Assembly: GCF_023973825.1 (NCBI RefSeq) | Contig: NW_027122925.1 | Coordinates: 1-64,000, forward strand | Length of the DNA: 64,000 bases | Source of the DNA: Plasmodium brasilianum | Lineage: Eukaryota > Apicomplexa > Aconoidasida > Haemosporida > Plasmodiidae | Direction of reading: 5' to 3' | Shown here: in pieces, positions 27,180 through 39,709 of the stretch | Layout: each line of letters opens with the position of its first letter | How positions within the stretch are numbered: position 1 is the first letter of the stretch | Program-made: the position numbers and the translations under genes | Notes under the pieces: model-generated | What the model saw: only the letters and a program-made list of their open reading frames with translations | What the model was told of the DNA's origin: nothing | Database searches by the model: none

Positions 27180-27398
27180 TTAATTGTCACAATTCTCATC
27201 TAAGATGTTCTGCGTATTATTAGTTAATAATGCCAAATTTATCTTAAAATATACTGTATGATTCCGTTTTTTTATAAACCTGTGTTCATTTATACATTTT
27301 AAGTTACTAAAATATTTATTGTCCCATTCATTATCTAATACTACCATATTACCAAGTGTAAATATTCCACATGTTGAATTTTGAAATTTGTTTTAAAT
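27180..27398 (-). other. Unassigned open frame, possible gene relic
   Basis: A stop-to-stop frame of 72 codons plus TAA. Unlike neighbouring chance frames, its translation is compositionally mixed: it contains LGNMVVLDNEWDNKYF, NLKCINEHRFIKKRN and ILDENCDN, with two Cys, a Trp and many charged residues. The only in-frame Met is internal. The DNA is richer in G and C than its flanks. I cannot assign it to a family. It could be an exon fragment of a lost gene, or chance. Confidence 0.3.
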
Positions 27399-27776
27399 TA
27401 TACTTTAAAATCCTTTATAAGTATATATAATTTAAATGTAATTTAAAAAATATTTATACGTTTCGATTTATTCATTTTATATTATAAATTTCAGTGTATA
27501 AATAAATTGAACATATAATGTAAAAGAAAGAAAAAAGTTACAACATATTCTGTATTATTATAAAAAAGTTGTTCTATTAAGAATAAATATACGTAGGAAC
27601 CCTGCTCACAGATATTAATCCTTGATAAAAATGTGCTAAGTATAATTAAATTGGTTCTTTCACAAATAGAACTTTTTATATATAATATTTTGTAAAACAA
27701 TGTATATATATAATTAAATAATTTAATAAAATATTGAAATATTTTACGTTAACCAAAAGGGAAAACTTATAGTAGG

Positions 27777-27803
27777 ATATATATATATATATATATATAT
27801 ATA
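27777..27803. repeat. (AT)n microsatellite
   Basis: Uninterrupted AT dinucleotide run of about 13 units in the non-coding spacer. Confidence 0.9.
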
Positions 27804-28799
27804 ACAGTACTTTATAACAAATATTTTGGTTATTATTATAAAATTAAATTAACAACCCGTTTCTTGTAAGAACTACAATAAATGTACCTAGTACAATTTA
27901 TTTACAAGAATATGTATTCCTCTAAGACAATAATGAACAAATGATTCATTTTGTAAACAATTGTTTTTTATTACTTATTTATATTTTCATATTTAAAACA
28001 TTCAAAAATTTTAAAATATATTTAAAGTATGTTTGTGGTAAAAGCACATTGTAAAACATTTATCATGATATCTACAATACAATTTATTTAAAATTACTTT
28101 TAACAAAAAGCAAAAAATATATGCACTATTTTTATTATATAGAATACATAAAAAAAAGTTTACAATTAATTTAAAGAAAGTAATACTTCTTTTTAATTAA
28201 GTCACCGATTAATCATTTTGGACTAAAAAAGTAAGAGAGATGAAAACAAATTAAATCCATGTTTTTCTATTAACAACACGAAATACCCTATTAAATTAAT
28301 GAGATAATTCTATATGCGCACTTATAAATGAATTTTATACAAAATATATGTATATATATATATATATATATCATTGAACAAAAATATACATATACACAAA
28401 TATATTATGGCAAAATATCAAATTACATTAAATCAATTCAATATATAGCAGATTTTAAAAATACAACAATGAAAATCACTAAGGATTAAAAAAAGTATTT
28501 TTATATTTAATATCAAATAGTTATATATATGTATGTGTTAATATAAAAATTTTGTATGCACATCTCTTATTTATATATTATTTTTAAGGATACTATCATC
28601 ATTTTATTCCATATTGAATGTCTTTCTTATTAGTAGAATTAAAAATATTATTACATATTTTTAAACTACCTCCATTTTTTATTTTGAAATTTTCAGTCTT
28701 ATTAGAAGTATAATGAATACCTGATAAAAATGAAAGATTCATAAATACTAAAAGCACATAAATTGCTGATAATGTTGGAATTAATATAAAAGTGTTCCT

Positions 28800-29525
28800 T
28801 TATGAGCTACCTTCATAGCCTAAAATCAATTTGCCACAACATAAACAAACAAAAACATATGACAAACACAATAATATGAAAATTATCAAAAGAATTAAAA
28901 AAATCCGAATATATCCTAAAGATGTCTTCCTTCGCTTCATTAAGCTTGCAGTCTGTTTATCAATTTTCTTATTATAATTAATTTTATCTACGGAATCTAA
29001 TTCTTTGAATATATCCTTTTCAAGAAATAAATCTAATATATTAAACGAAGAATATTTCCTTTTCTTAAATAAGTTATTCCTTTCCTCTGCCTTTAATAAA
29101 ATTTCTTTTATTATATTCTTTCGTGACTTAGAGTCCTTGTCAATTTTATATGTATCCGCCTTTTCATCCATTAATTTGTAATAACCTTTGTCACCTGATC
29201 GATATCCGGTAGATATAACATCCAATGAACTCTCTGATAGTAGTCTATTAGTTCTTAAACTTGAATAGCTATCTAGATTATTCTTTTTATCCATAGTTTT
29301 TGCACATATACACTAAAAAAAAGAATGTTAACATTTATTATTTACAAGTATTCATATATCTATACTAAGATAATAAAATTTTTAAAAATAAAGAATGGAA
29401 CACAAAAAAAAGTAAAATAAGAAATATTATTATAATATTACATTATTTTTATAATGATATATCCAAATTAAAAGGGTAAATAACAATATTTTAATAAAAA
29501 AAAAGGGCTTAAAATTTTCTTTCAT
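28800..29525 (-). CDS. Exported protein, cut short by an in-frame stop
   Basis: Exon 1 is 29525-29442 (28 codons, starts MKENFKPFFFIK), donor GTAATA, intron 29313-29441, exon 2 29312-28800, phase 0, 198 residues to a TAA. An in-frame ATG 12 bases upstream (29537) is a possible alternative start; 29525 fits the family better. It has a canonical PEXEL, RLLSE, at residues 51-55, the LEKDIFKELD block shared with the fam-l type, and one helix at about 163-185 followed by a Cys-rich LCCGKL. Beyond the TAA (28802-28800) the same frame stays open for 66 codons to TGA at 28599 and encodes a second hydrophobic segment (TFILIPTLSAIYVLLVFM), as expected for the family. The gene is therefore either a recent nonsense allele or a truncated one-helix product; splicing around the stop cannot be excluded. 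Confidence 0.7.
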
Positions 29526-32500
29526 TGTACTGTTCATTAAGGCTAATATATATTAACTAATAAATATATTAGTTATATTTTTGTTCCTGCAAATAATAAA
29601 GCATACTTATATTGTTTTGGATTTATTTTATTTTAAGCGTAATTAATTGAATTTATATAAATATAACTTATATTTAATTTTATTAACGTAATATAACATA
29701 AAAATTGATTTGGTATAATATATATATAGAGAGAGATTTTATATACTAATAATAAAAAAATAAAATAATATGAAAAAGAATAATAATAGATAAGATGAAA
29801 AAAAAACAAAAATTATTCATTCAGCGATAAAAATTTTTTTTTTTCATTCAAAATAATGTATAACTTATAGAAAATATATACTTGCTATGTTCAGAAGGTT
29901 CTTATGAACATTTACATGCTTCCTAAGAAAAAATTATAATTTTATATATTTTTCTACATAATTTCCTTCTACATTTAAATAATATTAATTATTTTGATAG
30001 TAAAACTAACAGAAAAAGTACATGATATTATGAAAAATGTTTTTAATTATATAATGTTTACATTATTATCTATCTAAAAAAAACACATATTCCTTCATAA
30101 ACTATTCTATATTAATAAATTATAAATTGTTGTTACAAGGAAATGTATGAAATTACGAATACATTTTAAACAAATATACTATTGACGTTTATATTTTTAT
30201 TTAAGGATTTTACAAAACAATAATTTGTATCTAAATAGGGACACGATTTATTATTATTTAATAGAATATTTAAAAATACTTTGTTTTTGTAATATACTTA
30301 TGCCTTTTATAAATATATACAAATGTTTATAGAGAGAAATTTCAATATGATAATAAAGAAAAAGGTAAACAAAAATTAATTACAAAAGCACTGTTTGAAC
30401 GGCAATAATTTCAAAAATATTTAGAGAAATTTCTTTTTTACAAATGAAATAACAAAAAGAATATATATAAGATATATAAAAGGAACATAAAAAAACATTT
30501 AGGAATATAAATAATTTACAAAATTTTCTAATGAAATAATTTAAAAAAATTTACCTAATCTCATTCTAATGCATACTACAATAAACATATTTTTAAGAGG
30601 AAATATAAACAATTAATTTTCTAAAATAATATAAATAATACTTATAACAAAAAAATTATTATATATTCCAGTAATTTTACTCCTGGTATATTTACTATAG
30701 AGGTGATATAATAGCAACAAACAATTATTTAAAAAAGTACTATTACTGATTTAAAAAAAAGATAAATAATATTAATATTATTTCATTATGTTAAAAATTA
30801 AAATAAAAAAAATTAATGTTTTTAAAAAGATAGTAAAATAATTATTAAAGCTAAAATATTTTTTTTCATTACTAAATCATGTATAAAAGAAATTAACATA
30901 ACTATAATTCATTCTATTATATAATATGTACATATTGTAATATTAATAAGGACACAACTATATCATCTTTTATAAGCTTTTATGAATTCAAAAACATACA
31001 TTTTAAATAAATAAACAAAAATTTTTATATAAAAATTGGTAAAAGTAGTAGCTTGTAATATGTATATTAAGAAACAGATTAAAAAACATATAAATTCCAT
31101 TTTATACGATGCGTTTGTGTTAATTTTTTCAACATCTCAATCATTCTATTTTATCTACATTTTTTTTAAACTCTTTTTCCTTTTGTCATTTATTTAATAG
31201 AAATATTTATTGACTTATTTGTTTAATTTCGTCAAGAATAAACATACATACCCTTTTTGTCACCAATATATTTTATCATAAATATATAAGTATATTTTTA
31301 TAAAATAAAAATAAGTCAAAAATATTTATATATTATAATAAAGTGATAAATATAAGAATCTTTTTATTCAATGCAGCAATCTAGTAATAGGCAAAAATTA
31401 TAATCCTGCACAAAAATTTTTTACTACCAATTAAATCATACAAAAAATTTTCAATAGCTCATAGAAATATACTGTACCCTAACCTTGAAATATATAATTT
31501 ATTCTTGATGTTACGTATAAAACATAAATGTGTAACATTACTAAATATATATATTAATATTTTTTGAATTTTACTAGATATACTATCATGAATAATACAT
31601 ATTTATCTTGAATATATGCTTTATAATAATTTATTATACCTTTTCTAATAATTAATGTTATTATTATTATATAATTATAATTTATATATAGCGTTTTTTA
31701 TTTTACTATATTGGTTAAAAACTATCAATAGTATACTACATATATTTTCACACAAAATTTTATTTTTATATTGTTTCACTAAATAACAGTTTTACATTGA
31801 CACTTATATATCAGTATATTACTTCTTTTCAACTATACTATTACTACAGATAAGATCTCAATAACATACATTTTAATGAATCATGAAAATGATTGAAATT
31901 TCTATTTTCACTTAATGAACTTTTATAATAATATTTTACTTATTTTATCATGGCACTTTATTAATATTTATTTTTTTTAATTAATCTACGATGCCTAAAA
32001 CTTATTTAACTCATACATATAATATATAGGTTTATGTATATATAAGTAATATAATATTAACAACAAAAACAAAAAGTTAAATTAATTAATGCCTCTATCA
32101 CAAAATGTGTAAATCAATAATTATAAAGAACAAAACATAGAACAAACATAGATAAAATAACCAATTTTATTAATTGAATATTTATTCCTTATATATAAAT
32201 ATTAGTAAGGAAATTCATGCAAAAATAACTAAAAAAGAAATAAAATTGATATTTTGTGTTACATTAAATAGTGGAACCAAATATCACGAGAAATTGTAAT
32301 GTATAATAATACTTAAATATAATATTATTTTCAAATCATTAAGAGACTATATTGGAATAAATTTATTAATATAAATGAAAATCTTTTTCATATTTCATCG
32401 TCTACTATTTAAAATATCATTAATGTTTTGTAACCTTTTGAGACTTACCAAAAAATTTTATTATGTATTAAGCAAATTATTTTATAAAAATAAAAAGATA

Positions 32501-33245
32501 AAAAAAAAATATAAATAAAAATCATTTATCATATATATTATCTCATATTATATATATGATCTAATTATGTTTCTTTGGTTTTCTTTTTTTAAATTTAATC
32601 ATAGCTCTTATAAAACAAATTTATCCTTAATAAAAAAAAAATTCATTGCAATAAGATTTATTTGTCTCATATTTCATTTATTATTCATATACAAGCAAAC
32701 AAAAAAAAACAGAAAAACATATACAACAAAGAAATTACATTCATATACTTCGTTTCCCCATACGAAATACATGACACGCTTACTCTTAATAAAAAAAAAA
32801 AACTCACATTTTTTAGTTGCATCATAATATAGTAATTTAATATAAAATAATATAAAAGAGTCAAGACTGTTTTTTTTTTTTTGCAATGACATATAAATTT
32901 GCAATCTATATCAGCAAAACCATATAATCTGTTCTTTTTTATATTTATATCAAGTTACATATATTTTTCAAAAAAATCTTGTTATATGTAGAATTAATTA
33001 TATAAAGGACTATATTGTGGTAAAATTAAAACGTATATCAAAATAAAATATGAATAACATTAAAATATTCAAATTTATAACCAAATTAAAAGTGTACCTT
33101 ATTACCCTTGAGGATCAAAAAACTCCAAAATCTGCATGCCTATTTATAATATCATTGAAATTATAGGTTTGTTTGTTATTTCAGTATATCAATTAGAAAA
33201 TTATATATTATAATCCCTATGAAATACTATTTCACATAAAGAAGT
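29526..33245. other. Non-coding spacer
   Basis: About 3.7 kb of AT-rich DNA holding the upstream region of the truncated exported-protein gene and the 3' flank of the next. Open frames on both strands at 32567-32904 overlap one another and are made of A- and T-runs; not accepted. The part about 32.97-33.12 kb resembles the 3' flanks of other exported-protein genes in this window (22.9 and 38.6 kb). Confidence 0.55.
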
Positions 33246-34083
33246 TTATTCGGTATAATTCATTTTACATTTTAAATGTAATAATTTTTTATATTTTTCT
33301 GTTTCTCTTAAGTTGTAAAAAAACCTTACTAAAATTATAAACCATAATATATATAATGGTATAAGCATTTTCATAATGTATACTACAGTTTTTTCGCTAT
33401 TCATAAGATAATAAAATAATAGAACATGTAATACTCCAACTACTAAATGGAAGATATATAAAGCAAAAATTGCTTTATTTTTTCTTTGTATAAATTTTTT
33501 TATAAAACAAAAATCAGCATTTTTACTATATTCAATTACATTTTTATAATATATTTTGTCTAACATTTTCTTCCTATTATAGGTATTAACCTTATTATAT
33601 TCAGAAGATTTACTTTTCTCTGTTTGTTTATAGTCTCCTAAACTATTTGATGTACACACTTTTGGCAATTTATTTTTTCCTTTGGATATTGTTCCATTCC
33701 TGCATATATGTTTCTTTTCGTAATCTCCATTATTTAGAATATCTTCTTTTGTCCATACGATATTTGAACACTTTTCCTTTTTATACTCTGCTAATAAGCG
33801 ATTATTTCTTGTATATAATTTTTCATCAATAACGTCCTTCTCATCCAAATATTCACAAAAGTTACACTAAAATAACAAAAGAAATATCCACGATTTAAAA
33901 AAAGTAAAAAAACCCATGCTATTAAGAAATATTATTAGAAATAAAAAAAACACAAAAATGAATAATAGAAGTAACATTAACTAAAATATATTATACCACT
34001 TCGCTATTAAAACGATATATCCATATTAAAAAGATAATTACCACAATTTTAATAAAAAAAAATAGCTTAAATTTCTTTTCCAT
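33246..34083 (-). CDS. Two-exon exported protein with canonical PEXEL
   Basis: Predicted exported membrane protein of unknown role. Exon 1 is 34083-33997 (29 codons, starts MEKKFKLFFFIK), donor GTATAA, intron 33867-33996, exon 2 33866-33246, phase 0, 235 residues. RLLAE at 52-56 satisfies the PEXEL consensus R-x-L-x-E. It shares NIVW, SKGKNK and the KMLDKIYYKN stretch with the gene at 23070-23946, and helices at about 162-183 and 190-213 lie in the same places; together they form a subfamily. It has no lesion and, with its consensus motif, is the best candidate for a functional exported protein here. Transcribed toward the telomere. Confidence 0.87.
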
Positions 34084-35405
34084 AATGTATATTTTTAATA
34101 TTGTATTATGTTTTGTTAATAAAAAATTATTGATAATAAATATTCTTTCGTTGACAAGGGTTACTATATTTTGTTTTCATAGAAAATTAATATGCATATA
34201 AAATGTATATTACATTTTACAATATAGAAAATGTAAGAGATATCTAAATTTTTATTATCATATTTTTGCTTTAATAATAATTATAAAAAATTAACATTAA
34301 TTTAATAACATAATTTTAATGTATTAATAATTATATAAAATACTTAATTATATTACTTAGTGTAGTAAAATAACTAAAAAATTATTATATTAATCCTTTT
34401 CAAAATAAAAACAAAAATAATAATTCCTTGATACTTTAAGACGTTCATTTTATATAAAATATATAATGTATAAAATGTAGATAATACAATGTTCCGTATA
34501 TTAAGAGAATAAAGACTAGTTTTAATTATATTTCCTTACTAATAATTACTTCTTGATAAGCATTATATTTTGGAACAAATAATTATGATTTTTAAAAAAT
34601 ATTAATTATCATAACAAAATTATTATAATAAAAATGAACTAAAATAAAGCTAATTTTACAAATATTGTATAATTTTAATTTTAAAAATCCTAAATTTTAT
34701 GGTTTATTTTATATTTAAAAAATCAAAATTATATGATCCTCAAGTACTAAAAAAATATCAATTTTCAAATCAAATAAAAAGAATAGAGTTCTTATATTTG
34801 TATCATAAATTTTATAAATTATAATTTATAACTAATTTTAATTTATTCCATTACTTCTAAATGAAAATTTTTAAAATTTTCCTCTTTATGTAATCTTTTT
34901 TTTTAATAAAATATATACTTTCAAAAGAAATATTAATAAAATTTAAAGAAAAAAAAAAAAAAAAATGAAGATTAAAATTAAAATTGGTGTAAAAATCGTG
35001 TATACAAAAAATAATGTTATTGATATTTCTAACAAAATATATTTACCATATGAATATTATATACGCTGTATTAAATTTATACAATAAATAAAAGAATAAC
35101 AAAGTAATTTCGTAAAATGTATGATTTCGTAATTTTACTGCTAATAATATTTTTACAAATAAATAATTTTTAGTTAATTCATTTACAAATACATTATATT
35201 AAAAATAGTCTTTAGACATAAATTAATGAATATTCAAATATATATTGATGAAAATATTTTTAACATCAAAATAATATTCTATTAATACATTTATTTTCTT
35301 ATATATTATAACAGAAAAAAAAATTATAAATTACAAGATGTTATGTAATTAATAAAATAATATTAATCATATAATATAAAACTTCATTGTTTTCTCTTAA
35401 ATATT

Positions 35406-35423
35406 GCTCTTCTAAGGAAGAGC
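35406..35423. repeat. Short perfect hairpin
   Basis: GCTCTTC, four-base loop TAAG, GAAGAGC: a perfect 7-bp stem with four G/C pairs, unusual in DNA this AT-rich. Function unknown; no tail or gene end nearby suggests a terminator. Confidence 0.6.
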
Positions 35424-35499
35424 TTAAGAAATTAACGAAAAAACAAAATATACGTAAAAAAATTAAAATTTTTTTATTTATATTGTTTTAAGTTAAATT

Positions 35500-37960
35500 C
35501 ATTGTCAGACTGATTTTTGTGAAATATCTTATTTAGATTCTTTTAGGTTTTCATATATGTGGGGTATGTCACATTTTCTCGAAGTTAATATTTTAATATA
35601 TATTATAAGGTAACATATTTAAAATTTTATAATAATACATACATATAATTTATTAAATAAATTATGAAAAATAAGTGCATAAATTATAAAATCGTGGAAA
35701 ACTTTTGCTCATAAATATAGCTTTTTCCTTTTAGTAACATTCGTTGTTTGTAAACATTTTTTGATACTTATTTTTAAATAATAATTATTCATTTGAATAA
35801 ATTGTTCATATTTTTTCTAAATTAAGAAATAATACACAAATAATTTAAATTCCTACTAAAATATTTATATCTGTTCTTGTTAATTTTATATACTATTAAA
35901 CAATTACGATCGTATTTATATATATATAACACAATAATATGTATATGCTTTTCCCATTATATCTTCTTTATATTTAAGAAAAAATATTATTACATAATAA
36001 TGAAACAAGCTAAATATGAAATAATAATAAATTTCAATTTTCCGAAAAAATATTTTCATTTATATACTAGCTATACAATATTATATATACAAAATATTAA
36101 TTTAAATATTGAATTCTTATGTAAGGTAATACATCTTATGTTTTCTATATAATTTATATATATGGATACCCAACTTTTTCCCAATCTACTATAAAACAAA
36201 TATTTTAAATTATTTCTTTTTTTATAATTTAACATATATATTATATTTTTTACAATTTCTAAAATATCCTCTTAATTCATTTAACACATAATGTACTCTT
36301 ATCTATGCTGTAAAATGTTACCATTTATACAATAGTCATATAAATAATTATATCATGAAAAATGATAATAAATTTTGTACTCAAATACAAGACATTAAAA
36401 ATGAATATGATCCTTATAAAAAACATATGATTAAGTTCTAAAATATACTCTTCTTAAACTTTGTTAATTACGAGTGTGAGGTTCCTTAATATAAATAAAT
36501 CTAAGTTCCCGTAAAATCTTCATTAGTGGATGAAAACCACAAAAAAAAGAACTTTTATTACTGGAGATTAATTTATCTATTAATTTCCAGTAATCATATA
36601 TACAAATATTACAGAATTTTTCATAATTTTTCTTTTGCTAACATTATAAATTATCCCAATTAAAAATGTGAATGTTCCTCTAAAATCTCCTTAATTTACT
36701 GCGACATAAAGTTACTGTTGTAGCTATGTTATATCTACGAATATGTAATTGTTTTAAAATAATATTATTTTATTTGGATGTTTCTGCCATATTTAATAAG
36801 AAAAAAAAGTAAAGATTACAATTTTTCATGGTGAAAAAAATGAACAAATATTAGTGAGAGCTTCTAAAATTGAACAGTTATATTCTTGAGACAGCAGATA
36901 ATATATAAAATTATAATTCATAAATTTTCTATAATAGATATATTTGTTCATCTAAAATATATTCTTGAACAAATTAATTGAAGTGTATGTTAAAAAAATA
37001 CCCCTAAAAATATGTTAGAATAAATTTTTTCAATTATAATAATCCGAACAAAATGTTATGCAAATGAGTATGATTCTAAGAAAACTATAAAAAGAGCACA
37101 TAATAGACAATGGAAAAGAATATTAAGAAACTAGAAAAAAAAAAAAAAATTGATAAATAAAGAATAATTATTTCATTGAACTTTATTATGAAGATATAGA
37201 AAAAGTATAAAAATATACTCATATTAAGTACATAACCAATATTAATATCATTACTCATCATTAACCTAGTAATTGTATATAACCTTTATTGTGAGAAATT
37301 TATCCATAGAATATATAAGAAAAATTCAATAAATAAATGCGTATAACACAGTCAATATTTATAATGGAAAATAAAACTTTCATTGTGTTGTCTAAAAACT
37401 GGCAATAATATCTTATATATCAGTATATAATTAATACATATAAAATAATTTTTATGCTACGATAATTATATCGACGCATATACCATACAATGTTCAATTA
37501 AATTTTGAAAATTCTGTTCTAGAACTATAGAATTTGTTATCAGATATATTATATATAGAACTTTATTAAATAATCTAATGGAATAAATAACATTATATAA
37601 AATATAACAGATATATACATTTTATATTAAGGAATTTAGATGAATATGATTTATTATTTTATTTGTAATAATATATATAAATATAAGTTTCTTGTATATC
37701 ACGATGATACTCTATATTTATATATATAACTAAAAATATATAACTAAAATAAAAATAGGTTTATCATCAAAATAAATTTGTTAATTTTGTTTTGAATACA
37801 TATTATCCTCTAAGGATAGGCTCAGTTTCATAATATATAGATAACTGTGAACATTATTATGAAATTACATGAACTATAAATTTTAGTACATAGGTGTCAT
37901 TCGTAATATTATAAACCGCACTTTTTACGTTGTACGCTTACACATATTAGATAAAAAAAA
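35500..37960. repeat. Third, truncated copy of the duplicated spacer
   Basis: Shares anchors with both larger copies: the section ending ATGAAAAATAAGTGCA (35670) is matched near 7960; TTTTGTACTCAA (36375) is matched near 8655; and GAACTATAAATTTTAGTACA at about 37870 is matched near 53005. The order is the same. After about 37.96 kb similarity to the STP1-bearing blocks stops and the 3' flank of another exported-protein pseudogene follows. Boundaries approximate. Confidence 0.6.
36557..36594. repeat. 16-bp stem hairpin
   Basis: ATTACTGGAGATTAAT and ATTAATTTCCAGTAAT are inverted copies around the loop TTATCT. Fifteen positions are Watson-Crick pairs and one is G opposite T, which becomes a G-U pair in plus-strand RNA. 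It is the longest near-perfect stem containing G/C pairs that I noticed. Confidence 0.75.
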
Positions 37961-38903
37961 ATTGCAACTTGTAATTAAAGCTGTTTTTATTTAAATGTAA
38001 TTAATTTTGAGTATATTTCTGATTTTTCTTTTTTTCTAACATTGTCATTATATATATAACATTATTAGTTTATGCCATATTAACATTATTCATATTTAAC
38101 ACATCATCTATCTTAATATTAAATGTTATATTTAAAATAAATAAATAATAAAAACCATATATATTATTTTAAATTACTCATATTAGCTAATTTATTTTCA
38201 CTGATTTCCTTTTTTCAAATTTATTCTTAGCTGTTAAAAAAAGAATTTATATTTTAAACAGAAATAAATGTATTATCATAACAATAATATTATATATAAT
38301 TCAATTTTTATGTATATTTAAACAAATCCATAACAAAAAAATTAATAATATAACAATATAACCACATTCGTTCACTTCGCTTCTTTATATGAAGAACAGG
38401 ATATATTTGTTCGTTATTTAAAATATGTAATATATTTTTTTAATTATGTCAACAAATAATCATCTAAAAAAAAAATACTTTAAAAGCAAGAACAATCTGT
38501 ACAGATACAAATATAAATTAACACAAAATTTTAACAAATTTTTATGAATCGTTCTTTAGAATATTAATATTAACGCAATAAAATATATATTTTATGAAAA
38601 TTGGGTAATATATACATATATTTATATTAACCATAGTATTGTGTTAATTTGATGCACAATAATAAAATAAAAATTGAAAATATCAAAGCATTCAAATTCG
38701 CAAAATTTTAAATATTTATATTTTTAATTTTACAAACCAAAAAAATCCACACAAATGCAACTGGATATATGAAACCTAAACAAACATATAACTGTTTTTT
38801 ATATGTTTGTATCAGTATATAATTTACATATATAAACTGTTAAAAAAACACTACCTATTAAGAATATAAAGATATTTCCTCCAAATATTTAACGTATTAT
38901 ACA

Positions 38904-39709
38904 TTATGACTTCTTATGTTTTTTAATTTTTTTGAAGATGTAAGCAATCAATAATGAAAATAAAAAACTTAATATTAAAATAATTACTATAGTTACCGGT
39001 ATAAAATTAATGGTGATTTTACTGAATTATACATATACATTGATATATAAAGAATCAAAAAAATTACTGATCCAACTAATGAAAAAATCCCAGGAAAAAA
39101 AGAAAACATTTTATATTTATCTTCTGCCTTCTTTCTTAAATACTTTTTATTAGCATTCGTAACACCCCTAATATTATTTAGAGAATTTTTATTATATATC
39201 TTTATTTCTTTAGAATAAGAATCTCCTTTAGTGCATATAGAAGATGTATTTCTTCTTCCTTGTTCACAGCCTTTGATATTATTTAATGAAGATTCGTTTG
39301 TTTTTTTATTTTAACTTTTGGTTAATTTATCATTAAAAGAGTCTTTCTCTTCATATATTCCAATGCTTGGAATACTACAATTTAATATTTTATTTAAACT
39401 ATTTTCTTGTACATGTTTTCCTAGTAATCGATAAGTTCTTGTAACTAATATTTTACTGATGATGTACTCAAGTACGTAATTGTTAGGCATATGCTATAAA
39501 GATAAAGTAAATATTTATTATTTAAATGAAAAAATATTCTCATATTAATACATAGTACTATAAAAAAATAAAAAAACGAAAAATATTAATAAAAAAAACA
39601 TATTTATATAGCGTTCTTATACCATATCATTGTAAAAATGACAAATCCAATTTAAAAGGATAAACATACAAAATTTACTAAAAAATATTAATTTAATTTT
39701 TTGTTCCAT
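38904..39709 (-). pseudogene. Exported-protein pseudogene (stop and frameshift)
   Basis: Exon 1, 39709-39623 (29 codons, starts MEQKIKLIFFSK, contains LLNWICHFY), has donor GTATAA and is intact. The intron is 39494-39622; exon 2 starts at 39493. The PEXEL-like sequence is RLLGK at residues 51-55. Lesion 1 is an in-frame TAA at 39313-39311, about residue 90. After it the frame is open again, with ANKKYLRKKAEDKYKMFSFF and a first helix (SLVGSVIFLILYISMYMY). Lesion 2 is a frameshift near 39000-39010; a second helix (VTIVIILILSFLFSLLIAYI) and a KK-rich end with stop at 38904 lie in the other frame. Few lesions and preserved splice sites suggest recent inactivation. Subfamily uncertain. Confidence 0.82.

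Larger units (their letters stand above)
23947..28799. other. Non-coding spacer
   Basis: About 4.85 kb of AT-rich DNA between two minus-strand exported-protein genes. It includes (AT)n runs near 26436 and 28350 and at 27777-27803. The section around 27180-27400 is less AT-biased than its surroundings and carries an unexplained open frame. The section 28599-28799 continues the reading frame of the gene to its right beyond a stop codon. Open frames at 26464-26646, 26657-26860 and 27491-27700 show no family features. Confidence 0.5.
34084..38903. other. Non-coding spacer with third copy of the STP1-upstream region
   Basis: About 4.8 kb without an accepted gene. The part about 35.5-38.0 kb is a relative of 7.8-10.4 kb and 50.6-53.2 kb, but no STP1 follows. 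It contains hairpins at 35406-35423 and 36557-36594. The 91-residue plus-strand open frame at 35877-36152 is F/I/Y/K-rich and has no family feature. Confidence 0.55.

Noticed and set aside
32567..32904. Overlapping open frames on both strands
   Set aside because: Built from poly-A and poly-T runs that lack stops in one direction; no family features.
35877..36152. Plus-strand open frame of 91 codons
   Set aside because: F/I/Y/K-rich, no signal or family motif, and I could not find an open frame at the aligned place in the other two spacer copies.
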